DNA of 64,000 bases from Mediannikoviicoccus sp037890055 (GTDB taxonomy: Bacteria > Bacillota > Clostridia > Tissierellales > Peptoniphilaceae): assembly GCA_037890055.1 (NCBI GenBank), contig JBBKBD010000006.1. One strand, 5' to 3'. Shown here in pieces: positions 1 to 7,074 of the stretch. The translations under genes and the position numbers were made by a program. Position 1 is the first letter of the stretch, and every line of letters begins with the position of its first letter. The notes beneath the pieces were generated by a model. That model was given only the letters and a program-made list of their open reading frames with translations. It was not told the DNA's origin and did not search any database.

Positions 1-21
1 TACCAGCTGAGCAATCTGGGC
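1..21 (-). tRNA. tRNA, 5' part only (cut by window edge)
   Basis: The minus strand shows a 7-base acceptor strand, T8 and a typical D-arm ending in GGTA, then the window ends. The anticodon lies outside, so the amino acid cannot be read. A hairpin at 51-68 separates it from the cluster to the right. Confidence 0.8.
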
Positions 22-50
22 ATACACAATAAAAAAATTTCGAAAATAAT

Positions 51-68
51 TGGCCGCTTTAGCGGCCA
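51..68 (-). terminator. Probable terminator of the tRNA cluster
   Basis: A perfect 7-bp GC-rich stem (TGGCCGC/GCGGCCA) with a TTTA loop. On the minus strand it is followed by AATTATTTT and then a longer T run. A second perfect 7-bp hairpin (arms 85-91 and 95-101) lies just upstream. Together they probably end the transcript that starts near 1479. Confidence 0.5.
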
Positions 69-123
69 GTATTTCAACTATAGGGTATGTAAACTACATA
101 CTCCGTAAAACAGAATACATAGT

Positions 124-200
124 TGGTGGGCCTTCAGGGACTCGAACCCCGGACCTACCGGTTATGAGCCGGGCGCTCTAACCGACTGAGCTAAAGGCCC
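124..200 (-). tRNA. tRNA with CAU anticodon (Met or Ile2)
   Basis: A complete cloverleaf with encoded CCA. The acceptor arms pair (GGGCCTT with AAGGCCC) and the anticodon loop reads CTCATAA. Elongator Met and the lysidine-modified Ile2 tRNA share this anticodon. The CGGCTCATAACCG arm resembles Bacillus Ile2 slightly more, so identity is left open. Confidence 0.95.
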
Positions 201-207
201 CTATAGT

Positions 208-299
208 TGGCGGAGAAGGAGGGATTTGAACCCTCGCATCCCTTATCAGGATCTACTCCCTTAGCAGGGGAGCCTCTTCAGCCACTTGAGTACTTCTCC
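208..299 (-). tRNA. tRNA-Ser(GCU)
   Basis: A 92-base class II tRNA with long variable arm. The anticodon loop is CTGCTAA, the acceptor GGAGAAG pairs with CTTCTCC, and CCA is encoded. Confidence 0.97.
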
Positions 300-319
300 T
301 AAACCAATCTAAAAAAAAT

Positions 320-408
320 TGGCGGAGAGGGTGGGATTCGAACCCACGTGGGCTTGCACCCTAACGGTTTTCAAGACCGCCCCGTTATGACCACTTCGGT
401 ACCTCTCC
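320..408 (-). tRNA. tRNA-Ser(UGA)
   Basis: A class II tRNA with long variable arm. The anticodon loop is CTTGAAA, the acceptor GGAGAGG pairs with CCTCTCC, and CCA is encoded. Confidence 0.97.
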
Positions 409-412
409 TTGA

Positions 413-488
413 TGGTGACCCATCCGCGACTCGAACGCGGGACACCCTGATTAAAAGTCAGGTGCTCTGCCGACTGAGCTAATGGGTC
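413..488 (-). tRNA. tRNA-Lys(UUU)
   Basis: A complete cloverleaf with anticodon loop CTTTTAA, acceptor GACCCAT/ATGGGTC and encoded CCA. Its 5' 20 bases plus 5 flanking bases (469-493) are repeated exactly at 621-645. Confidence 0.97.
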
Positions 489-681
489 ATATAATTTATT
501 TTTTTATTTCACCAATTTTTTTAAGCTATTTATTTTATTTTTCCACTCGCTCATTCTTTTTTGCTTCGCAAAGACTAAGTTATCGCCTCCATTCCCTTCG
601 GAAATGGGCCGCTCACTTATGCCGACTGAGCTAATGGGTCATATATAGTTATATTGTGAGCCAGTTTTAAAAAGTAAATAA
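489..681. other. Insert between tRNA-Gln and tRNA-Lys
   Basis: A gap of about 190 bp in a cluster whose other gaps are mostly under 50 bp. It has an AT-rich part (489-540), then two short imperfect hairpins near 571-585 (TTTGC-TTC-GCAAA) and 592-609, then a copy of the tRNA-Lys 5' end. No ORF is seen. It looks like a duplication or excision scar. Confidence 0.5.
621..645 (-). pseudogene. Fragment of tRNA-Lys (5' end only)
   Basis: These 25 bases match 469-493 exactly, covering the tRNA-Lys acceptor 5' strand, the D-arm start and five bases of upstream flank. The anticodon, T-arm and 3' acceptor are missing, so no functional tRNA can form. Confidence 0.8.
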
Positions 682-758
682 TGGCTGGGGTGACAGGACT
701 CGAACCTGTGGAATGCTAGAGTCAAAGTCTAGTGCCTTACCGACTTGGCGACACCCCA
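682..758 (-). tRNA. tRNA-Gln(UUG)
   Basis: A cloverleaf with anticodon loop CTTTGAC, acceptor TGGGGTG/CACCCCA and encoded CCA. The U at position 1 is typical of tRNA-Gln. Confidence 0.97.
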
Positions 759-761
759 TTA

Positions 762-838
762 TGGCGCACCTAAGAGGATTCGAACCTCTGACACACGGAT
801 TAGAAGTCCGTTGCTCTATCCAACTGAGCTATAGGTGC
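762..838 (-). tRNA. tRNA-Arg(UCU)
   Basis: A cloverleaf with anticodon loop CTTCTAA, acceptor GCACCTA/TAGGTGC and encoded CCA. Confidence 0.97.
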
Positions 839-841
839 ACA

Positions 842-915
842 TGGAGCGGGTGAAGGGAATCGAACCCTCGCAACCAGCTTGGAAGGCTGGGGCTCTACCA
901 CTGAGCTACACCCGC
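842..915 (-). tRNA. tRNA-Gly(UCC)
   Basis: A cloverleaf with anticodon loop CTTCCAA, acceptor GCGGGTG/CACCCGC and encoded CCA. Confidence 0.97.
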
Positions 916-954
916 ATAATTAAGCTGTTTGTGTATTAAGAATGGTTTAAATAA

Positions 955-1040
955 TGGTGGAGGAGAGTGGATTCGAACCACTGAAAGCACAGCTAACGGA
1001 TTTACAGTCCGTCCCCTTTGGCCAACTCGGGAACTCCTCC
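955..1040 (-). tRNA. tRNA-Tyr(GUA)
   Basis: A class II tRNA with long variable arm, anticodon loop CTGTAAA, acceptor GGAGGAG/CTCCTCC and encoded CCA. Confidence 0.97.
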
Positions 1041-1054
1041 ATGTATTATTTAAA

Positions 1055-1130
<76 letters not shown>

Positions 1131-1133
1131 ATA

Positions 1134-1210
1134 TGGCGACCTTGATCGGGCTCGAACCGACGACCTCCAGCGTGACAGGCTGGCATTCTAACCAACTGAA
1201 CTACAAGGCC
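1134..1210 (-). tRNA. tRNA-Asp(GUC)
   Basis: A cloverleaf with anticodon loop CTGTCAC, acceptor GGCCTTG/CAAGGTC (one G-U pair) and encoded CCA. Confidence 0.97.
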
Positions 1211-1260
1211 ATATACAATAATACATTATTAAATTTTATTGATTTGTTAAAAAGTCATTA

Positions 1261-1336
1261 TGGTGGGCGGTACAGGGCTCGAACCTGTGACCCCCTGCTT
1301 GTAAGGCAGATGCTCTCCCAGCTGAGCTAACCGCCC
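1261..1336 (-). tRNA. tRNA-Val(UAC)
   Basis: A cloverleaf with anticodon loop CTTACAA, acceptor GGGCGGT/ACCGCCC and encoded CCA. Confidence 0.97.
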
Positions 1337-1340
1337 ATAA

Positions 1341-1415
1341 TGGTGACCCTACCGGGATTCGAACCCGGGATACCGCCGTGAAAGGGCGATGTCTTAACCG
1401 CTTGACCATAGGGCC
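1341..1415 (-). tRNA. tRNA-Glu(UUC), first gene of the cluster
   Basis: A cloverleaf with anticodon loop CTTTCAC, acceptor GGCCCTA/TAGGGTC and encoded CCA. It is the promoter-proximal tRNA, about 60 bases downstream of the -10 at 1479. Confidence 0.97.
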
Positions 1416-1478
1416 ATAAGTTTTATATAAATCTGATTTTTAAATCTGATTTTGTCACCCTTACGATGTGACTAGTTT

Positions 1479-1507
1479 ATTATAGCTTATGTAAAAACTA
1501 ATGTCAA
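1479..1507 (-). promoter_or_regulatory. Consensus sigma-A promoter of the tRNA cluster
   Basis: On the minus strand, TTGACA (1502-1507), a 17-base spacer and TATAAT (1479-1484): a perfect match to the housekeeping consensus. The leader has a small hairpin (GTCAC/GTGAC, 1453-1471) and a 13-base tandem repeat (1429-1454) before tRNA-Glu. Confidence 0.93.
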
Positions 1508-1611
1508 ATATTTTTTAAACTTTTTTACATTTGCTATCTTAAAATAATCCGTCTTTTTTGACGTCGAATAACATTGTAATATAATCTTAATTTTTTTTCA
1601 AGTGTTTTTTT

Positions 1612-1648
1612 AAAAAAAGGCAAAATTTTTATAAAAATCTTGCCTTTC
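1612..1648 (-). terminator. Terminator after adenine deaminase
   Basis: A hairpin with AAAGGCAAGATTTTTA / AAAATTTTGCCTTT arms followed by a T run on the minus strand, 18 bases beyond the stop codon. Confidence 0.85.
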
Positions 1649-1665
1649 ATTCTATTTTCCTCTAT

Positions 1666-3396
1666 TTATTCCGTTTCTAACTTTACAAATTCAAATTTAT
1701 TTACATCAAAAAGTCCCTTATCTGTTATTTTTAGTTCTGGGATTACCGGAAGAGACATAAAGCAAAGCGTCATTATTGGATCTATGTCTGAATTAACTTT
1801 GAGTTCGTCTATTGCAATGTTATGAATTTCTTTTAATTCCTGATTTACTTCTTCTATGGACTTGTTACTCATAATACCACCTATTACAAGTTCCATTCTA
1901 CCTATAACTTTTCCATTTTTTACAAGCACTACTCCTCCACCTTGGGTGGTAAGTTCTTCAACTGCTACTGCCATGTCTTCATTGTTTGTTCCAGATACTA
2001 TTATATTGTGTGAGTCGTGAGCTATGGATATTGCAACGGCACCTCTTTTAATTCCATATCCTTTAAGTAGTCCCACTGCAACATTCCCCGTTCCATTATG
2101 TCTTTCCACAACTGCTATCTTTACTATATCTCTATTAGGATTGTATAAGAAATCTCCATTTTTATCTATTTCAATTTCTTCAACTATACTTTTTGTTACA
2201 ACTCCTCCAGGAATTATTTCTATCACATTTGCTTTTTCAGTGTTTAGTTTTAATTTTAATCTATCTATACTAAAGTCTTTTACATTAAATGAATTTAAAA
2301 CTTTTTCCATATTAGCTTTTTCTACTTTGGATAAGTGCTTCCCATTTTTAGAAACTTTTTTACCTTCTATAAAGGTCATGGTGTTTTTAAAGTTTTTTAA
2401 ATCTTCAAAAACTGATAGGTCTGCTCTTCTTCCCGGTGCAATGGCTCCTCTGTCATTAAAGCCATAGCAAACAGCCGCATTTATAGTTGCGATTTGTATT
2501 GCCATTATTGGATCTATACCATGCTTTACTGCTATTCTTAAATGATTGTCTATGTGACCATCTTTTAATATTGTTTCTGGTTGTCTGTCGTCTGAACAGA
2601 ACATACATCTTTGGTAATTCTTTTCATCTACAACATCTATTAGCCTTTCTAAATCATGACATGCTGAGCCATGACGAAGTTGTATATACATGCCCTTAGA
2701 TATTTTTTCTTTCATCTCTTCCTCTGTCATACATTCATGGTCTGTGGAAATTCCTGCGCCAATGTATGCATTTAGTTCTGCTCCTCTAAGTCCCGGACAG
2801 TGACCATCGATTATTTTATTTTCTTTCTTTGCAAGATTTATTTTCTTTAGACATTCATCATCTCCATATATAACTCCCGGGAAGTTCATAAACTCTCCTA
2901 GACCAATTACTTCTTCCATGTGCATGTGTTCATGCATGTCATCGGCGTTTACAATTGCACCTGCGTTTTCAAAGGGCGTTGCAGGTACACATGATGGCAA
3001 CACATACTTTATATCAAGCTCGGTTTTCTTTGAAGCTTCAATCATATAGTCTAGGCCATCTAGTCCTTTAACATTTACAATTTCGTGAGGGTCTGCAACT
3101 ATGGTTGTAGTTCCAAAGTTCACAAGTAGAGAGCCTAGTTCCTCTGGTGTTAGGTAGGAGGACTCTATATGTATATGTCCATCAATAAGTCCTGGAGCTA
3201 CGAACTTTCCTTTTAAATCAATTTCTTCCTCTCCCTCGTAATCGCCAAAGCCGACAATTACTCCTTCATGAATTGCCAAGTCTTCTTCTATAACACTTCT
3301 TGAAAACACATCTATGATTTTCCCGTTTTTTAAAACTAAATTAGCTTTTTTTCTTTTCATGGCTACATCAATAAATTCTTTATTTGCATTAAACAT
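1666..3396 (-). CDS. ade: Adenine deaminase
   Basis: Hydrolyses adenine to hypoxanthine and ammonia in purine salvage. The 576-residue length fits the bacterial Ade/AdeC branch of the amidohydrolase superfamily. Visible metal-site motifs are GHIHIES (73-79), ADPHE (101-105), then DGHCPG, a TDHE motif and CSDDRQP. The C-terminal region (about 380-576) has the family's GG.V...G...L..gGimS pattern. The start follows an AGGAGGAAATT site. The gene is monocistronic, with an extended -10 promoter (3428-3436) and its own terminator. tRNA-Trp lies just upstream on the same strand. No purine riboswitch fits in the roughly 30-base leader. Confidence 0.95.
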   Translation of the reverse strand: MFNANKEFIDVAMKRKKANLVLKNGKIIDVFSRSVIEEDLAIHEGVIVGFGDYEGEEEIDLKGKFVAPGLIDGHIHIESSYLTPEELGSLLVNFGTTTIVADPHEIVNVKGLDGLDYMIEASKKTELDIKYVLPSCVPATPFENAGAIVNADDMHEHMHMEEVIGLGEFMNFPGVIYGDDECLKKINLAKKENKIIDGHCPGLRGAELNAYIGAGISTDHECMTEEEMKEKISKGMYIQLRHGSACHDLERLIDVVDEKNYQRCMFCSDDRQPETILKDGHIDNHLRIAVKHGIDPIMAIQIATINAAVCYGFNDRGAIAPGRRADLSVFEDLKNFKNTMTFIEGKKVSKNGKHLSKVEKANMEKVLNSFNVKDFSIDRLKLKLNTEKANVIEIIPGGVVTKSIVEEIEIDKNGDFLYNPNRDIVKIAVVERHNGTGNVAVGLLKGYGIKRGAVAISIAHDSHNIIVSGTNNEDMAVAVEELTTQGGGVVLVKNGKVIGRMELVIGGIMSNKSIEEVNQELKEIHNIAIDELKVNSDIDPIMTLCFMSLPVIPELKITDKGLFDVNKFEFVKLETE

Positions 3397-3427
3397 AATT
3401 TCCTCCTAAAGAGCTTTCTATATGAAC

Positions 3428-3436
3428 ATTATACCA
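3428..3436 (-). promoter_or_regulatory. Extended -10 promoter of adenine deaminase
   Basis: TGGTATAAT on the minus strand, about 30 bases ahead of the start codon. No clear -35; the TGn extension would compensate. It follows the tRNA-Trp terminator. Confidence 0.6.
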
Positions 3437-3447
3437 GTTTTGGGCAT

Positions 3448-3471
3448 AAAAAAAACGACCCAAAGGTCGTC
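3448..3471 (-). terminator. Terminator of tRNA-Trp
   Basis: A 6-bp stem ACGACC/GGTCGT (3455-3470) followed by eight T on the minus strand, starting two bases after the tRNA CCA. Confidence 0.9.
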
Positions 3472-3472
3472 T

Positions 3473-3548
3473 TGGCAGGGACAGGAGGATTTGAACCCCC
3501 GACATTTGGTTTTGGAGACCAACGCTCTACCAGCTGAACTATGCCCCT
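3473..3548 (-). tRNA. tRNA-Trp(CCA)
   Basis: A cloverleaf with anticodon loop CTCCAAA, acceptor AGGGGCA/TGTCCCT (with a G-U pair) and encoded CCA. It is a solitary tRNA between groEL and adenine deaminase. Confidence 0.97.
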
Positions 3549-3628
3549 ACATAACAAATTAGATTATACTAAAACAAGAAAACATTGTCAAATCTTTTTA
3601 AGCGTATATCTTTATTGTTTTTTTGATT

Positions 3629-3665
3629 AAAAAAATAGCACGTGAGATTTTCCCACATGCTATTT
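3629..3665 (-). terminator. Terminator of groES-groEL
   Basis: A strong hairpin (ATAGCATGTG / CACGTGCTAT) followed by seven T on the minus strand, about 15 bases past the groEL stop. Confidence 0.9.
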
Positions 3666-3679
3666 ATTATCTATTTATT

Positions 3680-5308
3680 TTAGAATCCCATTCCGCCTGG
3701 CATTGCTGGTGGCATTGGAGGAGCTGGTTCTTCTTTTTCTATTTCTGCTACTGCAGCTTCTGTTGTCAATAACATTGCAGCTACTGATGCAGCGTTTTGA
3801 AGTGCTGATCTTGTAACTTTTGCAGGGTCAACAATTCCCGCTTCAATCATGTTTACATATTTTTCGTTGTAAGCGTCAAAGCCGATTCCCTTTTCTTCAG
3901 CCTTTACCTTTTCAACTATTACTGATCCTTCAAGGCCAGCGTTCTTAGCAATTTGTTTAACAGGTTCTTCAAGAGCTTTTAATATGATGTTAACTCCTGT
4001 TTTTTCGTCTCCTTCTGTTTCTTCAAGAAGGGCTTCAATCTTGTCAAGAACGTTAACATAAGCAGTTCCACCACCCGCTACTATACCTTCTTCTACAGCA
4101 GCTCTTGTAGCAGCTAGAGCGTCTTCAAGTCTTAGCTTTCTTTCCTTTAATTCAGTTTCAGTTGCAGCACCAACTTGGATTACTGCTACACCACCTGCAA
4201 GTCTTGCAAGTCTTTCTTGAAGTTTGTCTCTATCAAAATCTGATTCTGCATTTTCTAATTGCTTTTTAATTATATGAACTCTTTCTTCAATAGCTTCTTT
4301 ACTTCCTGCTCCGTCAACGATAACAGTATTGTCTTTAGATACATTAACTTTTTTTGCAGTTCCTAAATCGTTAATTGTTACAGATGGTAATTCTATTCCA
4401 ACATCATCAGAAATCATGTTAGCTCCAGTAAGGATTGCTACGTCTTTTAACATTTCTTTTCTTCTGTCTCCAAATCCTGGTGCCTTAACAGCTACAACAT
4501 TGAAAGTTCCTCTAAGTTTGTTGATTACAAGAGTTGAAAGAGCTTCTCCTTCTACATCTTCTGCAACTATGAATAGAGGTTTTCCTGACTTAACAACTTG
4601 TTCAAGTACAGGTAATATGTCTTGAATGTTTGAAATCTTTTTGTCAGTTACAAGTACATATGGATCTTCAAGATGAGCTTCCATCTTTTCAGTATCTGTC
4701 ATCATGTAAGGTGATAGATATCCTCTTCCAAATTGCATACCTTCAACAACATCTAAAGTTGTTCCCATAGTGTTTGATTCTTCTACAGTTATAACTCCGT
4801 CTTTGCCAACTTTTTCCATTGCTTCAGCAATCATTTGTCCAACATGTTCGTCAGCTGCAGAAATTGCACCAACTTGCGCTATTGCTGATGAAGTTTCTAC
4901 TGGCATTGCAATATTTTTTATTTCTTCTACAGCAACGTCAACAGCCTTCTTAATACCTTTTTGCATAATCATTGGGTTTGCTCCAGCTGCAAGGTTCTTA
5001 ACACCTTCTCTAATTATTGCTTGAGCAAGTAGTGTTGCAGTTGTTGTACCATCCCCCGCGATATCGTTTGTCTTAGTTGCAACTTCTCTTACAAGTTGTG
5101 CACCCATGTTTTCGAATCTATTTTCTAATTCGATTTCTCTAGCGATTGTAACACCATCATTTGTTATAAGTGGTGATCCAAATTTTTTATCTAATACAAC
5201 ATTTCTTCCCTTAGGTCCTAAAGTAACCTTAACTGTGTCGGAAAGTTTGTTAACTCCATTTATTAAACCATCTCTTGCATCTACTGCAAATTTAACTTCT
5301 TTAGCCAT
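3680..5308 (-). CDS. groL: Chaperonin GroEL
   Basis: The 60-kDa chaperonin, which folds proteins in an ATP-driven double-ring chamber capped by GroES. The 542-residue length is normal. The N terminus (MAKEVKF...), the GDGTTTATLL nucleotide motif near 86-95 and the methionine/glycine-rich C-terminal tail (ending GGMGF) are diagnostic. It lies 11 bases downstream of groES behind an AGGAGG site. It is co-transcribed from the CIRCE-controlled promoter upstream of groES and ends at a strong terminator. Known biology: HrcA repression relieved by heat. Nothing unusual is seen in the coding sequence. Confidence 0.99.
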   Translation of the reverse strand: MAKEVKFAVDARDGLINGVNKLSDTVKVTLGPKGRNVVLDKKFGSPLITNDGVTIAREIELENRFENMGAQLVREVATKTNDIAGDGTTTATLLAQAIIREGVKNLAAGANPMIMQKGIKKAVDVAVEEIKNIAMPVETSSAIAQVGAISAADEHVGQMIAEAMEKVGKDGVITVEESNTMGTTLDVVEGMQFGRGYLSPYMMTDTEKMEAHLEDPYVLVTDKKISNIQDILPVLEQVVKSGKPLFIVAEDVEGEALSTLVINKLRGTFNVVAVKAPGFGDRRKEMLKDVAILTGANMISDDVGIELPSVTINDLGTAKKVNVSKDNTVIVDGAGSKEAIEERVHIIKKQLENAESDFDRDKLQERLARLAGGVAVIQVGAATETELKERKLRLEDALAATRAAVEEGIVAGGGTAYVNVLDKIEALLEETEGDEKTGVNIILKALEEPVKQIAKNAGLEGSVIVEKVKAEEKGIGFDAYNEKYVNMIEAGIVDPAKVTRSALQNAASVAAMLLTTEAAVAEIEKEEPAPPMPPAMPGGMGF

Positions 5309-5319
5309 GTTTCCTCCTT

Positions 5320-5598
5320 TTATCCTTCAACGATTGCAAGTACGTCTTCAAGTTTTACAATAATGTATTCTTCGCTTTCTAACTTAACTTCTGTTCCTGC
5401 ATACTTTGAGTAAATAACCTTTGTTCCAACTTCTATATTTAAATTATCTTTTCCTGATAATTCGTTGGATATAGCAACCACTTCTGCAACTTGTGGCTCT
5501 TCTTGTGCTGAGCTTGGTAATACAATACCTGAAGCAGTTTTTTCTTCTACTTCCAACATTTTTACTACAATTCTTTCTCCTATTGGTTTCAGATTCAT
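5320..5598 (-). CDS. groS: Co-chaperonin GroES
   Basis: The 10-kDa lid of the GroEL folding chamber. The 92 residues start MNLKPIGERIVVKMLEVEEKT, followed by the mobile-loop motif (SGIVLPSSA) and the family's VIYSKYAGTEVKLESEEYIIV beta region. An AGGAGG site precedes the start. It is the first gene of groES-groEL, with a CIRCE operator 20 bases upstream of the start codon and a -35/-10 promoter just beyond it. Confidence 0.98.
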   Translation of the reverse strand: MNLKPIGERIVVKMLEVEEKTASGIVLPSSAQEEPQVAEVVAISNELSGKDNLNIEVGTKVIYSKYAGTEVKLESEEYIIVKLEDVLAIVEG

Positions 5599-5617
5599 AA
5601 TACCCTCCTATTTATTT

Positions 5618-5644
5618 TTATCACTCTACGACCTAGAGTGCTAA
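5618..5644. promoter_or_regulatory. CIRCE operator (HrcA site)
   Basis: Inverted repeat TTATCACTC-N9-GAGTGCTAA, one base away from the canonical TTAGCACTC-N9-GAGTGCTAA. It lies between the promoter and the groES start, the usual position for HrcA repression. hrcA itself is not in this window. Confidence 0.93.
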
Positions 5645-5657
5645 TAACTACATTCTT

Positions 5658-5686
5658 ATGATAATACATTTTTAAAAATATTGCAA
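5658..5686 (-). promoter_or_regulatory. groES-groEL promoter
   Basis: Minus-strand TTGCAA (5681-5686), a 17-base spacer, then TATCAT (5658-5663), immediately upstream of CIRCE. Confidence 0.75.
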
Positions 5687-5784
5687 GCTAATTTAAATCT
5701 TTTTACTTTTCTATTCTATACTGTCTTCAATAAAAAAGAAAGGCTTTTCCTATTTGCAATTTTATAAATTTTTTTCTTAAAATA

Positions 5785-5816
5785 AAAGGCCCATGCTACT
5801 AGTGTATGCGCCCTTT
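5785..5816 (-). terminator. Probable terminator of the small membrane-protein gene
   Basis: An imperfect 13-bp hairpin (AAAGGGCGCATAC with its complement, three mismatches) followed by TTATTTT on the minus strand. It would end the gene at 5842-6213 before the groES promoter. Confidence 0.55.
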
Positions 5817-5841
5817 ACCTGCGTAAAAAAATTTTATTCAA

Positions 5842-6213
5842 TTACAACATTAGGCTTCCGAAGCTAAAAATCATAACATATCTCTTTAGAATTTCAAGCA
5901 GAGAGTTTGAATAGCCAATCATTACTGCAATAAAAATTATATGTGGTATAGCCAAGAGTATACATGTGGTCACAACCAAAAAGTTTTTTCTAACGAATAG
6001 AAGTCCAACTACAACTAACCAAGCCCAAAGGCAAAATGGTATAAAGAAAGTCATATCTGCAAGGAAGTCTAATCTTTTATTAAACACGCTGCCGTCTAGC
6101 TTTCCATTGACGGTGGTAATTATAACTCCCACCGCAAAGATTAACACAGAAACTGCTGTTACTATATAAAATATTTTTCTTGAGTCCATTTCTTTTTTCT
6201 CTTTTTTACTCAT
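5842..6213 (-). CDS. Small integral membrane protein, function unknown
   Basis: 123 residues. A short charged N terminus (MSKKEKKEMDSRK) is followed by about three or four hydrophobic segments (about 14-35, 50-74, 76-98 and a weaker one near 108-123). I see no catalytic motif and do not recognise the family. The start has an AGAAGGTGC ribosome site. It stands alone between the divergent hemolysin III gene and the groE operon, with a probable terminator downstream. The charged-then-hydrophobic layout suggests a cytoplasmic N terminus. Confidence is high that it is a gene, low on function. Confidence 0.7.
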   Translation of the reverse strand: MSKKEKKEMDSRKIFYIVTAVSVLIFAVGVIITTVNGKLDGSVFNKRLDFLADMTFFIPFCLWAWLVVVGLLFVRKNFLVVTTCILLAIPHIIFIAVMIGYSNSLLEILKRYVMIFSFGSLML

Positions 6214-6325
6214 TTTGCACCTTCTATAAATTTATTTTATTATTTTTTCTAGCTCATCCTTTTTACAATTTTTATACCCAATTTTTACTTATACATAATA
6301 CCTTTGCCTTTTTAATTTTACTTTG

Positions 6326-6334
6326 TGATATAAT
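6326..6334 (+). promoter_or_regulatory. Extended -10 promoter of the hemolysin III gene
   Basis: TGATATAAT, 38 bases ahead of the chosen start codon. A weak TTGCCT lies 19 bases upstream of the -10. Confidence 0.6.
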
Positions 6335-6372
6335 GAGTTAAATTAAAATTGAAATTTAAGAAAGGAATAGCC

Positions 6373-7020
6373 ATGAAAATTAAACATGAAGTGTCAAAAT
6401 TTAAATTAGAACTGTTAAACTCTTTAAGTCATGGAATAGGCGTTATTATAGGCATAGTTTTTTTACTTTTGCTTTTAATACCAAGTGTAGCTCAGAAAGA
6501 TACGAATAAGATTGTCGCATTTTCCATTTATGCATCTGGCTTCATATTTTTATTTTTATCATCAACTATATATCACTCTCTTAGTCTTACTAAGGCGAAG
6601 GAATATTTAAGAATTTTAGACCACTCTGCTATATTTATTTTTATTGCTTGTTCATATCTTCCGATAATTTTATTAGTTTTAAAAGGAAATTTAAGAATTA
6701 TTTTTCTTGTAATAATCACACTACTTGCTTTAGCTGGAGTTATTTATAAGATTTTTTCCTTTAGGACTTATGATAAACATAAAAAGTTTTCCACTTTTTT
6801 ATATATTTTAATGGGCTGGATTGCAATATTTCTTATTAAGCCAATTGTAGAAAATGTTTCTATTAGCTTTTTCACCCTTATACTAATTGGCGGTGTAATT
6901 TATAGCTTAGGTACCTATTTTTATAAGAAAAAGTCAACCTATTCCCATTTTATTTGGCATATTTTTGTTCTTATTGCAGCAATAGTTCAGTTTTTTGCCA
7001 TATACTTATTCTTGCTTTAA
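6373..7020 (+). CDS. Hemolysin III / PAQR-type membrane protein
   Basis: A polytopic membrane protein of about 215 residues with roughly seven hydrophobic segments. It matches the bacterial hemolysin III (YqfA/YplQ-like, PAQR) family: an early SLSHGIG motif, STIYHSLS, RILDHSAIFIFIACSYLPI and a late histidine in SHFIWH. These Ser/Asp/His positions are the family's metal-site signature. I start at the ATG at 6373, which has an AAAGGA site 8 bases upstream; the in-frame ATG at 6349 has none. The name is historical. Many members are linked to membrane fluidity, and haemolysis should not be assumed. It has its own promoter and a shared terminator with ligA. Confidence 0.85.
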   Translation: MKIKHEVSKFKLELLNSLSHGIGVIIGIVFLLLLLIPSVAQKDTNKIVAFSIYASGFIFLFLSSTIYHSLSLTKAKEYLRILDHSAIFIFIACSYLPIILLVLKGNLRIIFLVIITLLALAGVIYKIFSFRTYDKHKKFSTFLYILMGWIAIFLIKPIVENVSISFFTLILIGGVIYSLGTYFYKKKSTYSHFIWHIFVLIAAIVQFFAIYLFLL

Positions 7021-7039
7021 AATTTAATACCTATATTAA

Positions 7040-7068
7040 AATACCCCAGTTATTTTAACTGGGGTTTG
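7040..7068. terminator. Bidirectional terminator between hemolysin III gene and ligA
   Basis: A perfect 8-bp stem CCCCAGTT/AACTGGGG with a 5-base loop, and T-rich tracts on both strands. It sits between two convergent genes. Confidence 0.85.
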
Positions 7069-7074
7069 ATGTTT

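Noticed and set aside
6373..7020. Virulence haemolysin
   Set aside because: The hemolysin III name is historical. Sequence features are those of widespread PAQR-like membrane proteins, and nothing here shows toxin function.
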